Source: Synechococcus sp. AG-679-D13 (GTDB taxonomy: Bacteria > Cyanobacteriota > Cyanobacteriia > PCC-6307 > Cyanobiaceae). From it: a DNA stretch of 64,000 nt. Every line of letters begins with the position of its first letter. The first letter of the stretch is position 1. Below the pieces are notes generated by a model. The model was given only the letters and a program-made list of their open reading frames with translations. It did no database searches and was not told where the DNA came from. Both the position numbers and the translations under genes were made by a program. Below are positions 23,458 through 31,941 of this stretch, piece after piece. The stretch covers positions 29,422-93,421 of the forward strand of contig QCUM01000002.1 of the NCBI GenBank assembly GCA_003210735.1, given 5' to 3'.

Positions 23458-24417
23458 TCACGAACTATTGCAGCGGGGCTTTACGTCGAGGCTGAGGAAG
23501 TCTTTGGCCAGAACGGTGTTGGGAAAGATTGCCTGGGCCTCCTGAAGCAGGTCGTTGGGGGTCACTGAATTTCCTGGAACGTAACGCGGGCTCAGATGCG
23601 TCAGTACCAGTTGGCCAACCCCGGCTTCCGCTGCGGTCTGGGCTGCCATGGTGCTGGTGGAGTGCTGTTTTTGAAACGCCATCTCCGATTCGGCGTGCGC
23701 GAAGGTTGATTCGTGGATCAGCAGGTCGGCTCCTCGGGCCAATTCCACGGCCGCCTCGCTGAAGACGGTGTCGGTGCAATACACAACACTCACGCCGGGT
23801 CGCTCCGGGCCGCAGAGGGTGGTGCCATCGATCATGCGACCGTCCGAGAGGGTGACGGTCTCGCCGCGTTTGAGCTGGGCGTACACCGGCCCTGGTGGGA
23901 TCTCAAGGGCCCGGGCCTGGTCGATATCGAATCGCCCGGCCAGGGGCTTTTGCTCCACGCGATAGGCGTAGGCCGGCACCCGATGGGTGAGAGGCGTGCA
24001 GCGAACGATCAGATCGGCGTCCTCAAACACCACACTGCCCTGCTCGGCGGCGGGCCGCACCCGGTGCACCTGCAGGGGATAGCCAATGCGGGTGGAGCTG
24101 TTGGCCAGGGCCCCCTTCAGGAAGCTTTCCAGGGGGTCAGGCCCATAGAGGTCGATGCCCTCGTTGCTGTTTCCGGCCAGTCCGAGGCTGGCGAGAAGAC
24201 CCGGCAGGCCAAACACATGGTCGCCATGCATGTGGGTGATGAACACCCGCCTCAGCTGTGACAAGCGCAGATCGCTGCGCAGGAACTGATGCTGCGTGCC
24301 TTCGCCGCAGTCGAACAGCCACATCTCCGAGCGTTGAGGCAGCCGCAATGCCACGGCTGAAACGTTGCGAGCCCTGGTGGGTACGCCGGAGCTGGTTCCG
24401 AGAAAGGTGACCTGCAA
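23458..24417 (-). CDS. rnz: Ribonuclease Z
   Basis: A 319-aa metallo-beta-lactamase-fold endonuclease that cuts the 3' trailer from tRNA precursors, needed here because CCA is not encoded (see the tRNA at 16832). Visible blocks are [16 protein letters not shown], the metal motif [32 protein letters not shown] and [12 protein letters not shown], with the last metal His in LTHLSPRY. Length is typical. Confidence 0.95.
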   Translation of the reverse strand: MQVTFLGTSSGVPTRARNVSAVALRLPQRSEMWLFDCGEGTQHQFLRSDLRLSQLRRVFITHMHGDHVFGLPGLLASLGLAGNSNEGIDLYGPDPLESFLKGALANSSTRIGYPLQVHRVRPAAEQGSVVFEDADLIVRCTPLTHRVPAYAYRVEQKPLAGRFDIDQARALEIPPGPVYAQLKRGETVTLSDGRMIDGTTLCGPERPGVSVVYCTDTVFSEAAVELARGADLLIHESTFAHAESEMAFQKQHSTSTMAAQTAAEAGVGQLVLTHLSPRYVPGNSVTPNDLLQEAQAIFPNTVLAKDFLSLDVKPRCNSS

Positions 24418-24438
24418 GGCCGCTGATCCTCAGTCGTC

Positions 24439-25845
24439 ATGCTGCCATCTAGCTGGCCCTGGACATGCGGGCCACACTGGGTGACGTTCTGGTGTTGTGT
24501 GCGTTTCGCTCCGGTTCTGGTTCTGGGGGCTTGTGCGGCCTTCAGCCTGATCTTTCCCGTTGCCGCCGTACCGCTGGGGAGAGAGCCCCAGATGCGGGTG
24601 CTGGTGCAGGAATCGTCACGGCTTTCCCTGCGATCCGATGGGGATCGGTTTCTCCAGGTGAGTGGTCTCCCTGGAGGCAGACGCCAGCTGCGTCGGATGA
24701 CAGTTCAGCTACAGGCTGGCCGGCTGGATATTGAGCTGGATGGCCGGCGCCATTCGCTCCCGATCACCAGTGAGCTTCGGATCACGAATCAGGATCCCCG
24801 AGGCATCTGGCTGGGGTCGAGGCGTTATCGCGGTGTGCTTCACCTCAGTGCTGCAGGGGGGCTCCTGCGCGCGATCAACCATCTCGGTATTGAAAGTTAT
24901 CTGCCCAGCGTGGTGGGAAGCGAGATGCCTCACCAGTGGCCAATGGCAGCCCTGCAGGCCCAGTCGGTCGCTGCGCGCACCTATGCATTGCGCAAACGCA
25001 ACCGAGGTGGGCCATGGGATGTGAAAGCCACCATCGCCAGCCAGGTGTACAAGGGCGTGGAGTCGGAAACACCCAGCACGTTGAAGGCGGTTGCGAGCAC
25101 CCGCTCGCTGGTGTTGGTGCATGGAGGGAAGCTGATCAATGCGGTGTTCCACAGCAGTTCCGGGGGCGCCACTGAGGCCAGCGGCATGGTGTGGCGCCAG
25201 CAGTTGCCCTATCTGGTGAGCGTGCCTGACCACGATCAGCACAGCCCCATGCATCGCTGGCAGCAGCGTTTTGATCCGGTGGGCCTGCGTCAACGACTGC
25301 CGGAGACCGGTGGGGTAGATGCGGTGCAGGTGCTGAGCCGTTCCAGCAGCGGTCGGGTGCGCAAGGCGCGATTGCAGGGACCCAGGGGCTCGCTGATGCT
25401 CACCGGGGCGGACCTGCGCAGTCGGCTCGGGCTCAAAAGCACTCTGGTTGAGTTCGAGATGGTGCCAGCGAGATCAACTTCCGCTCTGGCAACGGCATTG
25501 CCAGTGGCACCGCAACGGCAGGCATCACGGATCCATCAGCTCACGGCATCGGTGCGGGGGAGCAGGCGCAACAGCTCATTTCTGGTGGCGGCCCCGCCGC
25601 CGCTGCGACGGGGGATGCAATCCGCTCGATCCGTTGCGGGTTTGCAGCTGCTGGTCCGCGGCCAGGGCTATGGCCATGGGGTTGGCATGAGCCAGTGGGG
25701 GGCCCATGGTCTGGCCCAGCGGGGCGCGGATTTTCGCTCCATCCTCCGCCATTACTACCGCGGTGCGGATGTGATGCCTTACCGGCCTTTCCACGATCCA
25801 ACCCTGGCGCAGGCAGCCCCATCCGAGCCACGTTGGAGGGGTTGA
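24439..25845 (+). CDS. SpoIID/LytB domain protein
   Basis: A 468-aa exported protein. An N-terminal hydrophobic segment (FAPVLVLGACAAFSLIFPVAA) is a signal or anchor. The SpoIID core includes INHLGIESYLPSVVGSEMP, AQSVAARTYALRKRNR, SQVYKGVESETPS and FHSSSGGATEAS; the block GQGYGHGVGMSQWGAHGLAQ lies at the C-terminal side. SpoIID proteins act on peptidoglycan as lytic glycosidases or their activators. Here it probably remodels the cell wall. It is divergent from rnz and followed after about 13 bases by nagB. Confidence 0.85.
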   Translation: MLPSSWPWTCGPHWVTFWCCVRFAPVLVLGACAAFSLIFPVAAVPLGREPQMRVLVQESSRLSLRSDGDRFLQVSGLPGGRRQLRRMTVQLQAGRLDIELDGRRHSLPITSELRITNQDPRGIWLGSRRYRGVLHLSAAGGLLRAINHLGIESYLPSVVGSEMPHQWPMAALQAQSVAARTYALRKRNRGGPWDVKATIASQVYKGVESETPSTLKAVASTRSLVLVHGGKLINAVFHSSSGGATEASGMVWRQQLPYLVSVPDHDQHSPMHRWQQRFDPVGLRQRLPETGGVDAVQVLSRSSSGRVRKARLQGPRGSLMLTGADLRSRLGLKSTLVEFEMVPARSTSALATALPVAPQRQASRIHQLTASVRGSRRNSSFLVAAPPPLRRGMQSARSVAGLQLLVRGQGYGHGVGMSQWGAHGLAQRGADFRSILRHYYRGADVMPYRPFHDPTLAQAAPSEPRWRG

Positions 25846-25858
25846 TGCGGCTGCGCCG

Positions 25859-26635
25859 TTGACCTGTTCCTCCCTGCAACTTCGTCGCTTCGATGCGCCG
25901 ATATCTCTATGCAAATCGCTGGTGGATGTGCTGGAGCAGGAGTTTCGCCAGCTGTTGATCCATGGGCATGCGGCGCGTCCCCTCGGGTTGGCCACTGGGC
26001 GCACCATGGAGCCCGTCTATGCCGGACTGGTGAGGCGGCTGCAGGGTTGGTCCGGCACCGACCGCCAGCGGCTGCGCTTGGTCTGGTCCAGTTTCAACCT
26101 GGACGAATACATCGGTCTGGCGAGCAGAGATCCGCGCAGCTACCGCGCGTTCATGGACACCTGGTTGGGCCAACCGCTGCAGCTGACGTCCTCATGCCTG
26201 CGTGTTCCGGACGGGCAGGCGATGGACCCGACTGTTGCGGCTGAGGACTATTCCCGCGATGTGCAGGCCAGCGGAGGCATCGGGCTGCAGTTGCTGGGCT
26301 TGGGTGCCAACGGGCATGTGGGCTTCAACGAGCCCCCTTGCGGGCCGGAGCAGAGGTGTCATGTGGTCACCCTGTCGGAAGCGACCCGACATCAGAACGC
26401 GTCGATGTTCGGTGGAACTCCAGCGGCCGTTCCCCATCAGGCGATCACGCTGGGTGTGGCTGAAATCCTGGCTGCCCGGGAGATTCACCTGGTGGTGACC
26501 GGTCGATCCAAGGCGCCGATCCTGGCGCGTTTGCTTGAGATGCAGCGGCCTGACCCGTCTCTTCCGGCCAGCTGGCTGCTGGAACACCAGCGTGTGCAGC
26601 TTTGGGCTGATGCCGAGGCGCTCTCACTAGCGTGA
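25859..26635 (+). CDS. nagB: Glucosamine-6-phosphate deaminase / 6-phosphogluconolactonase family
   Basis: A 258-aa sugar-phosphate isomerase-fold enzyme. RPLGLATGRTMEPVYAGL is the phosphate-binding start, FNLDEYIGL carries the proton-transfer Asp, and LLGLGANGHVGFNEP is the catalytic block. These fit NagB (GlcN6P to Fru6P and ammonia) better than the lactonase. No ATG fits; the start is TTG 25859. It probably lies in one transcription unit with the SpoIID-like gene, which would link amino-sugar recycling to wall turnover (inference). Confidence 0.85.
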   Translation: MTCSSLQLRRFDAPISLCKSLVDVLEQEFRQLLIHGHAARPLGLATGRTMEPVYAGLVRRLQGWSGTDRQRLRLVWSSFNLDEYIGLASRDPRSYRAFMDTWLGQPLQLTSSCLRVPDGQAMDPTVAAEDYSRDVQASGGIGLQLLGLGANGHVGFNEPPCGPEQRCHVVTLSEATRHQNASMFGGTPAAVPHQAITLGVAEILAAREIHLVVTGRSKAPILARLLEMQRPDPSLPASWLLEHQRVQLWADAEALSLA

Positions 26636-26654
26636 CCAACCTTTTGGCCGGAGC

Positions 26655-26918
26655 ATGAGCATCGATCCCGTGGAGCGAGGCCTGGAACAGAGTTTCGAGG
26701 CCGAGCGCTGGCGACGCTTCATTCACGACTGCAAGGACATCGAGCAGCTGCGCGATTTGGCCCTGGCTCTGGTGCAGCAGCTGGCGCAGCAGAAAGCTGC
26801 AAGCGCCTGGATGGCGACCCGGGCATCCGAATCGGAGAACGCCAAGCTGGAGATGCTGGCCAGCCTGATCCGTGAGCGTTCCGGGTCGGCATATCAATCC
26901 ACCGATCAGGGGGAGTGA
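26655..26918 (+). CDS. Hypothetical helical protein (87 aa)
   Basis: A small, charged, wholly helical-looking protein (IHDCKDIEQLRDLALALVQQLAQQK and a C-terminal Glu/Lys-rich end), starting 19 bases after the nagB stop. No membrane segment or signal. I do not recognise a family. A convergent hairpin terminator follows. Confidence 0.65.
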   Translation: MSIDPVERGLEQSFEAERWRRFIHDCKDIEQLRDLALALVQQLAQQKAASAWMATRASESENAKLEMLASLIRERSGSAYQSTDQGE

Positions 26919-26932
26919 CCCTGAGTATTCGA

Positions 26933-26958
26933 GCCAGAGGATCTCAGGGTCCTCTGGC
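26933..26958. terminator. Bidirectional hairpin between convergent genes
   Basis: A perfect 9-bp stem (GCCAGAGGA with TCCTCTGGC, 8-base loop) lies between the convergent genes ending at 26918 and 26976. There is no T run on either side, so termination efficiency is uncertain. Confidence 0.55.
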
Positions 26959-26975
26959 ATCGGTTCTGCTGAAAA

Positions 26976-27149
26976 TCAGCTGTGGTCTTTCTGCCAACGG
27001 CTGAGGTTGGCTGGGGAAAATTTGTGGCCGTGTCGTGCCGCCACTTTCACCACGCAGGAGTTGTCTTCACCGCACCGCTGCACCTCGGTGCGGATGTTGT
27101 CGTTGCTCTGAACGCGCGACATGAAAGTTTCGAGCTGCTTCATCGACAT
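26976..27149 (-). CDS. Nif11-like domain peptide (57 aa)
   Basis: From ATG 27149, with a perfect GGAGG ribosome site at 5-6 bases, comes a 57-aa protein: MKQLETFMSRVQSNDNIRTE, then VVKVAARHGHKFSPANLSRW. This spacing of a Phe/Val helix, a variable loop, and a second helix with A-x-x-x-G-x-x-F matches the Nif11 leader-peptide domain, which guides RiPP modification enzymes. It lacks a double-Gly cleavage site and a Cys/Ser/Thr-rich core peptide, and no modifying enzyme is nearby, so it is an orphan Nif11 protein. Longer frames upstream add only a spurious N-terminus. Confidence 0.8.
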   Translation of the reverse strand: MSMKQLETFMSRVQSNDNIRTEVQRCGEDNSCVVKVAARHGHKFSPANLSRWQKDHS

Positions 27150-27250
27150 GGGAACCTCCGGATGGGGTGCCCCCGGCGTAGCTGCTGGTATCAGCAGACA
27201 CCTCTCTCGCAAGGTTTGATCCCGATTTCCCTTGCGATTGACCGGCCTGG

Positions 27251-27997
27251 TCAGCTGCTGAGTTCCAGATCATCGGGAAGATCGAGGTTGGCGTTGACGC
27301 TGCGCACGTCGTCGAGTTCATCGAGGCAATCGAGCAGCTTGAGGGCTTGTCGTGCCGTATCGGCATCGTGGATGGGGGCCGTGGTGATGGCCGTCCAGTT
27401 GTGCCCCCACTCCCGCACATCCCAGCCCTGGCCCCGGAGGCCGTCCTGCAGTGATTCGAGGGCGGCAAAGGGGCCATGCACCACCGTTTCCTCGTCCTGC
27501 AGCTCATAGCCGTCGGCGTCCAGTTCCAGAAGCCCCTCCAGCAAGCGTTCCTCATCCGCAGCTGCCGCAGTGATCGTGACCTCACTGCGGTGGTTGAACA
27601 GATAGCCAACACAACCGTTCTCGCCGAGATTTCCACCGTTCTTGCTGAAGGCCAGGCGCAGGTCGGCTGCCGTGCGGTTGCGGTTGTCGGTCAGGGCTTC
27701 CACCAGCACTGCCATGCCCCCTGGGCCATAGCCCTCGTAGCGCACCTCCTCCAGCTGCATCCCATCAGCGCTCTGGCCAGCCCCTTTGGCGATGGCCCGC
27801 TCGATGTTGGCGGATGGCATGCCCGCTGACTTGGCTTTGCTGATTGCCGTGCGCAGCTGAAAATTGCCGGTCGGATCAGCTCCGGCTCGAGCCGCCACCA
27901 TGATTTCCCGGCCCAGACGCGTGAAAACAGCACCACGCTTGGCATCGACCACCGCTTTGGTGCGTTTGATCTGGGACCATTTGCTGTGGCCGGCCAT
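27251..27997 (-). CDS. yebC: YebC/PmpR family protein
   Basis: A 248-aa protein beginning [20 protein letters not shown], the defining YebC start, with [17 protein letters not shown] and [21 protein letters not shown] blocks and an acidic C-terminus. Family members act as DNA-binding regulators or, as shown for some, relieve ribosome stalling at proline-rich stretches. I used ATG 27997; the frame open to 28156 is a shadow. It lies downstream of truB on the same strand. Confidence 0.94.
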   Translation of the reverse strand: MAGHSKWSQIKRTKAVVDAKRGAVFTRLGREIMVAARAGADPTGNFQLRTAISKAKSAGMPSANIERAIAKGAGQSADGMQLEEVRYEGYGPGGMAVLVEALTDNRNRTAADLRLAFSKNGGNLGENGCVGYLFNHRSEVTITAAAADEERLLEGLLELDADGYELQDEETVVHGPFAALESLQDGLRGQGWDVREWGHNWTAITTAPIHDADTARQALKLLDCLDELDDVRSVNANLDLPDDLELSS

Positions 27998-28055
27998 GGT
28001 CCGATGGAACCCTGCTGAACTTGGTTGGGAAGGGTACTCAGTGAGGCTGTCGTCT

Positions 28056-28970
28056 TCAGCCGGCGGCGTCGAAAACCACCTTCGGCCGCAACAGCTGGGG
28101 GGATTCCCTGTGTCCGATGCCCGCCATGGTCCCGTCGGGATTGCACACCACCACAACGTCTTCGCTTGGCTGATTCAGCTCCAGGCGCCGTCCGCAGCGC
28201 CAGTCGGCCTGTTGCTGCTCATCGAGGTGATGCTGGGGTAGATGGCTCAGGGCCATCAGCGGAGAGAGTGGCTCCGGCAGGGTTTCGCTGGCCTCCGGCA
28301 GGGGTGAAGCCTGGTGTTCGTGGAAGCCGAGCGCTTGGGTCCGCCGCAGGGAGGCCAGGCAGCCACCGCAGCCGATGGCATCCCCCAGATCCCTCGCAAT
28401 GGAGCGGATGTAGGTGCCGGAGGAGCAGTGCACCTCAATGGCCAGTTGTCCAGCCTCCGGATCCCAGTGGATCAACTCAAGCCGGTGCAGGGTGACCGGT
28501 CGGGCTTTCAGCTCCATCACTTCGCCGCGGCGGGCCCGGGTGTGGGCTCGCTCGCCGTCCACGTGCACGGCCGACACCTGGGGGGGCCGCTGCTGAATCG
28601 CGCCGTGAAACGGAGCCAGAGCCTGCTTGAGCTCGGCCTCACTGAGGTGGGGCCAGTCCTGCTGCTCCAGCAGATCACCCTGCAGGTCGTCGGTGCTGGT
28701 GCGCTGCCCCAGCTGGATCACGCCGCGGTAGGTCTTGTCGCCGGGCAGGTAGGGCAGCAGCCGGGTGGCCGGTCCCAGAGCAATCGGCAGAACACCGGTA
28801 ACGGCGGGGTCGAGGGTGCCGCCATGGCCGACGCGTCGAAGCCCATAGCAGCGGCGCAGACGGCCAACACAGCTGTGGGAGGTCAGTCCGGCTGGCTTGT
28901 CGATCACCACAAAGCCGAAGGGGCCGTCCACAGGGGCAGGTCGTCGTGAGCTCAGACTGTTGCATCCCAT
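28056..28970 (-). CDS. truB: tRNA pseudouridine-55 synthase
   Basis: A 304-aa enzyme making pseudouridine in the T-loop of tRNAs. The catalytic Asp lies in [50 protein letters not shown] and [14 protein letters not shown] are conserved family blocks. The C-terminal PUA-like part is short. It is divergent from a methyltransferase gene and precedes yebC. Confidence 0.95.
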   Translation of the reverse strand: MGCNSLSSRRPAPVDGPFGFVVIDKPAGLTSHSCVGRLRRCYGLRRVGHGGTLDPAVTGVLPIALGPATRLLPYLPGDKTYRGVIQLGQRTSTDDLQGDLLEQQDWPHLSEAELKQALAPFHGAIQQRPPQVSAVHVDGERAHTRARRGEVMELKARPVTLHRLELIHWDPEAGQLAIEVHCSSGTYIRSIARDLGDAIGCGGCLASLRRTQALGFHEHQASPLPEASETLPEPLSPLMALSHLPQHHLDEQQQADWRCGRRLELNQPSEDVVVVCNPDGTMAGIGHRESPQLLRPKVVFDAAG

Positions 28971-28981
28971 CGGTTTTGCCT

Positions 28982-29734
28982 GTGCCCCAGCTTCGTGACA
29001 GCCGCAGTGTTTCTGTAGACGCGTTTCTGCAGGACGGTCTTGCTGTGAAGCAGCACCTCAGCCGTTATCTGCAGCTGCCGCTGGAGGTTGTTGAGCAGCG
29101 GTTGCCCACCAGCACCGATGACCTGGCCGATCTGCATCCCGGAGCGTTCCGCCCGGAGGATGCCACGACGTTCTACGAAGACACGGTCGGTACGGGGCAC
29201 TTGCTGGAGCTGGCCGCCTGGCATCTCAGCAGTGCGGATTACATCGCTGACACGCTGCGTCTGCAGGGCATGGCGGTGGGGGGACAGGTGTTGGATTTCG
29301 GCGGAGGCATCGGCACGCATGCTCTTTCGGCGGCAGCTCTGCCACAGGTGGATCACGTCTGGTTTGTGGATCTCAACCCACAAAACAGGGCGTTTGTGCA
29401 ACGCCGGGCAGAGATCCTTGGTCTGGCCACCAAACTTTCGGTGTATCGCGATCTCGAAAGCACCGGTGATGTTCGCTTCGATGCCGTGGTGTGCCTCGAT
29501 GTGCTGGAGCACCTGCCGGATCCATCAGCGCAGCTGACGGAATTTCATCGGCGTATGGCGCCGGAGGCCATTGCCCTGATGAACTGGTATTTCTTCAAGG
29601 GCCACAACGGTGAGTACCCGTTCCATTTCGATGATCCGCAACTGGTGAACGGCTTCTTCCAAACACTGCAGAGTCGCTTCCTCGAGGTGTTTCACCCCCT
29701 GCTGATCACGGCCCGGCTTTACAGGAAAGCCTGA
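28982..29734 (+). CDS. SAM-dependent methyltransferase
   Basis: A class I methyltransferase of about 250 aa from GTG 28982 (GTG 28946 in the same frame would overlap the truB start). The SAM site is GGQVLDFGGGIGTHALSAAA, and FDAVVCLDVLEHLPDPS is motif IV with the following post-motif. An N-terminal helical region of about 95 residues precedes the fold. Substrate unknown; the C-terminal aromatic stretch (NWYFFKGHNGEYPFHFDD) resembles small-molecule or lipid methyltransferases. Confidence 0.75.
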   Translation: MPQLRDSRSVSVDAFLQDGLAVKQHLSRYLQLPLEVVEQRLPTSTDDLADLHPGAFRPEDATTFYEDTVGTGHLLELAAWHLSSADYIADTLRLQGMAVGGQVLDFGGGIGTHALSAAALPQVDHVWFVDLNPQNRAFVQRRAEILGLATKLSVYRDLESTGDVRFDAVVCLDVLEHLPDPSAQLTEFHRRMAPEAIALMNWYFFKGHNGEYPFHFDDPQLVNGFFQTLQSRFLEVFHPLLITARLYRKA

Positions 29735-29750
29735 GGACACGGCAGCACTA

Positions 29751-29781
29751 AGCCCCAGTCACCGTTTGTGGTGCTGGGGCT
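29751..29781. terminator. Hairpin between convergent methyltransferase and rpmA
   Basis: An 8-bp stem (AGCCCCAG with CTGGGGCT) extends inward by CACC/GGTG after a one-base bulge. It lies between the stops at 29734 and 29821 and could terminate both transcripts. No T run follows. Confidence 0.5.
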
Positions 29782-29820
29782 GGACCAACGTTGATGCGTC
29801 TTGCCGCGATCGCGCTGCTG

Positions 29821-30087
29821 TCAGACGGCAGCAGATATGTTGATGCGCTTGCGGTTACGCAGGCCGCGGCGGATGGTTTCGAACTTCACCACACCATCGG
29901 TGAGCGCAAAAAGGGTGTCGTCCTTGCCTTTGCCGACGTTGATGCCGGGCAGCACGGAGGTGCCGCGCTGACGGATCAGGATCGAACCGGCGGACACACT
30001 TTCGCCGCCGTAGGCCTTCACACCAAGACGCTTGGAATTGGAATCGCGACCGTTGCGCGTTGAACCTGTGCCTTTCTTATGTGCCAT
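29821..30087 (-). CDS. rpmA: 50S ribosomal protein L27
   Basis: An 88-aa ribosomal protein of the peptidyl-transferase region: [20 protein letters not shown], then [20 protein letters not shown]. It follows rplU by 44 bases on the same strand, the usual L21-L27 pair. The N-terminus is not extended, so no cleavage is needed. Confidence 0.97.
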   Translation of the reverse strand: MAHKKGTGSTRNGRDSNSKRLGVKAYGGESVSAGSILIRQRGTSVLPGINVGKGKDDTLFALTDGVVKFETIRRGLRNRKRINISAAV

Positions 30088-30131
30088 GAGGAGGAAAAGG
30101 GGGGTGGGGCGGAAATGAAGAACCGGGAGGG

Positions 30132-30497
30132 TCAGCCGATGGCCTTGCCGCCCACGGAGATGGACTGAACCATCACCCGGGTGAGCTCCTGACGGTGACC
30201 ATTCTTGCTGCGGGTCTTCTTTTTAGGGCGCATTTTGTACACGATCACCTTGGGACCGCGACGGTGGGACATGACCTTCAGCTCGACGGTTGCGTCCTTG
30301 ACAAAGGGCTGACCCAGGGTTGTGCCCTTGGCATCCTTCACCAGCAGCACGTTCTCGAGCTTGATGGTGTCATCGACCTCAGCCTGAAGACGATCCAGGT
30401 CGTAGTAGCGGTTGGGCTGAACCCAGACCTGGGTGCCGGAGGCTTCAACGATGGCGTAAGCCTCGTTTGATTCGGGTGCTGTTTTGGTGTCGGCCAT
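30132..30497 (-). CDS. rplU: 50S ribosomal protein L21
   Basis: A 121-aa ribosomal protein with the L21 pattern [20 protein letters not shown], then [37 protein letters not shown] and [12 protein letters not shown] short acidic N-terminal extension precedes the domain. Divergent from kaiA over 131 bases. Confidence 0.97.
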   Translation of the reverse strand: MADTKTAPESNEAYAIVEASGTQVWVQPNRYYDLDRLQAEVDDTIKLENVLLVKDAKGTTLGQPFVKDATVELKVMSHRRGPKVIVYKMRPKKKTRSKNGHRQELTRVMVQSISVGGKAIG

Positions 30498-30628
30498 GCA
30501 GATGAGACGCGGTCAGGCTCGGCGGAACCGATTTGGCCTGAGGCCGCAATCGAAAGACAAACAAAGATCTTCGACCCTCAAGCCCCCCACCGTCAACATT
30601 CAGGAACGTTTTATTCCTGACCCTGCGG

Positions 30629-31507
30629 ATGGCCAGGCCCGGCCTCACCATTGCCCTGCTGCTGCGAACCCCTGGATTGGCGCAGTCCTGCCGGCAATGG
30701 CTGCCCGAAAATCGCTACGAACCGATCGATCTTCTGACGGATGACGATCGGGATCTTGTGCAGATCCTGCATCAACGGCAGGAGGCTATTGATGCGGTGG
30801 TGATCGAGCAGGACCTGCTTGACAGCGACAGCCGGGAGCAGCTTGTGGCGGGAGGCCTTCTGTTCCCAGCGGTCCTGGTGGGAGAGGTCAAGGGGCGTGT
30901 TGATTACCACCCCGAGGAACTGCATCTTGCGGCGGATCAGCTGGCTCAACTCGGATACAACATCGATGCCGCCATCTCCCGCTTTCTGCGTCAGGGTCGC
31001 GCCGATGGCCGTTCCGAGGAACAGAGGGCCGGCGCTGTGGATCGCCTATCGCAGCGGTTGCAGGAGCGGCTGGGATACCTAGGGGTTTTTTACAAGCGAG
31101 ATCCATCTCGATTCCTTGGACGGTTGTCGGCCGAGGAACGCAATGAGTTGCTCGAGTCGTTGCAGCGCACCTACCGCGACTTACTGGCGAGCTACTTCAG
31201 TGATCCGGCGGCATCAAACCAGGCTCTGGAGAGCTTTGTGAACACGGCTTTCTTCAGTGATCTGCCGATCACGCGAACAGTGGAGATCCACGTGAACCTG
31301 ATTGATGAGTTCTGGACGCAGCTGCGACTGGAGGGTCACAAAAGTGATTTTCTACAGGATTACCGCCTTGCGCTTCTCGATGTGATGGCGCATTTGTGTG
31401 AGATGTACAGGCGTTCCGTCCCGCCGGAGATTCCTCTGGCGGGTTCGCTCACCGGTCGCAACCTGGCTGAGTCAGATCCATCGGATGCCTCGGAGGTGTC
31501 GTCATGA
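30629..31507 (+). CDS. kaiA: Circadian clock protein KaiA
   Basis: A 292-aa full-length KaiA. The first roughly 135 residues form the pseudo-receiver domain ([26 protein letters not shown] at the usual phosphoacceptor strand). The C-terminal helical domain ([38 protein letters not shown]) dimerises and binds the KaiC tail to stimulate autophosphorylation. Its stop overlaps the kaiB start (31504-31507). Prochlorococcus has lost or shortened kaiA, so an intact copy supports Synechococcus (inference). Confidence 0.96.
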   Translation: MARPGLTIALLLRTPGLAQSCRQWLPENRYEPIDLLTDDDRDLVQILHQRQEAIDAVVIEQDLLDSDSREQLVAGGLLFPAVLVGEVKGRVDYHPEELHLAADQLAQLGYNIDAAISRFLRQGRADGRSEEQRAGAVDRLSQRLQERLGYLGVFYKRDPSRFLGRLSAEERNELLESLQRTYRDLLASYFSDPAASNQALESFVNTAFFSDLPITRTVEIHVNLIDEFWTQLRLEGHKSDFLQDYRLALLDVMAHLCEMYRRSVPPEIPLAGSLTGRNLAESDPSDASEVSS

Positions 31508-31875
31508 GTCCTCGCAAGACTTACATCCTCAAGCTCTACGTCGCTGGCAACACGCCCAATTCAATGCGGGCTCTCAAGACCCTGCGCAACATTCTCGAAA
31601 CCGAGTTCCGCGGGGTTTATGCCCTAAAGGTGATCGATGTGCTCAAGAATCCTCAGTTGGCGGAAGAGGACAAGATCCTCGCCACTCCAACGCTCTCCAA
31701 AATTCTGCCGCCACCGGTCCGCCGGATCATCGGCGACCTCTCCGATCGGGAGCGGGTGCTGATCGGCCTCGATCTGCTTTACGACGAGTTGGCAGACAAC
31801 ACGTTTGGCTCCGGTTATCTCGATGCCGTTGATGGGGATGACGAAATCCCCCCCGAGGAATCCACCGATTCTTAA
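31504..31875 (+). CDS. kaiB: Circadian clock protein KaiB
   Basis: A 123-aa thioredoxin-like fold protein: [40 protein letters not shown] and [21 protein letters not shown] are the KaiB signature. It binds phosphorylated KaiC and sequesters KaiA. It is longer than the roughly 102-aa S. elongatus protein because of an acidic C-terminal tail ([17 protein letters not shown]). Translation is coupled to kaiA by a four-base overlap. Confidence 0.97.
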   Translation: MSPRKTYILKLYVAGNTPNSMRALKTLRNILETEFRGVYALKVIDVLKNPQLAEEDKILATPTLSKILPPPVRRIIGDLSDRERVLIGLDLLYDELADNTFGSGYLDAVDGDDEIPPEESTDS

Positions 31876-31896
31876 GCGAGGTGGTGATCACTTCGC
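31876..31896 (+). promoter_or_regulatory. Hairpin directly after the kaiB stop
   Basis: Starting at the base after the kaiB stop is an 8-bp stem (GCGAGGTG with CACTTCGC, one G-T pair) with a 5-base loop. There is no T run, so it is more likely an mRNA-stabilising or attenuating element between kaiB and kaiC than a full terminator. The 66-base gap could also hold a kaiC promoter; nothing clear is seen. Confidence 0.4.
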
Positions 31897-31941
31897 CTCA
31901 GCTCAAGGTTCTATCTACGTTCCACTCATAAGTGTTGCGCC

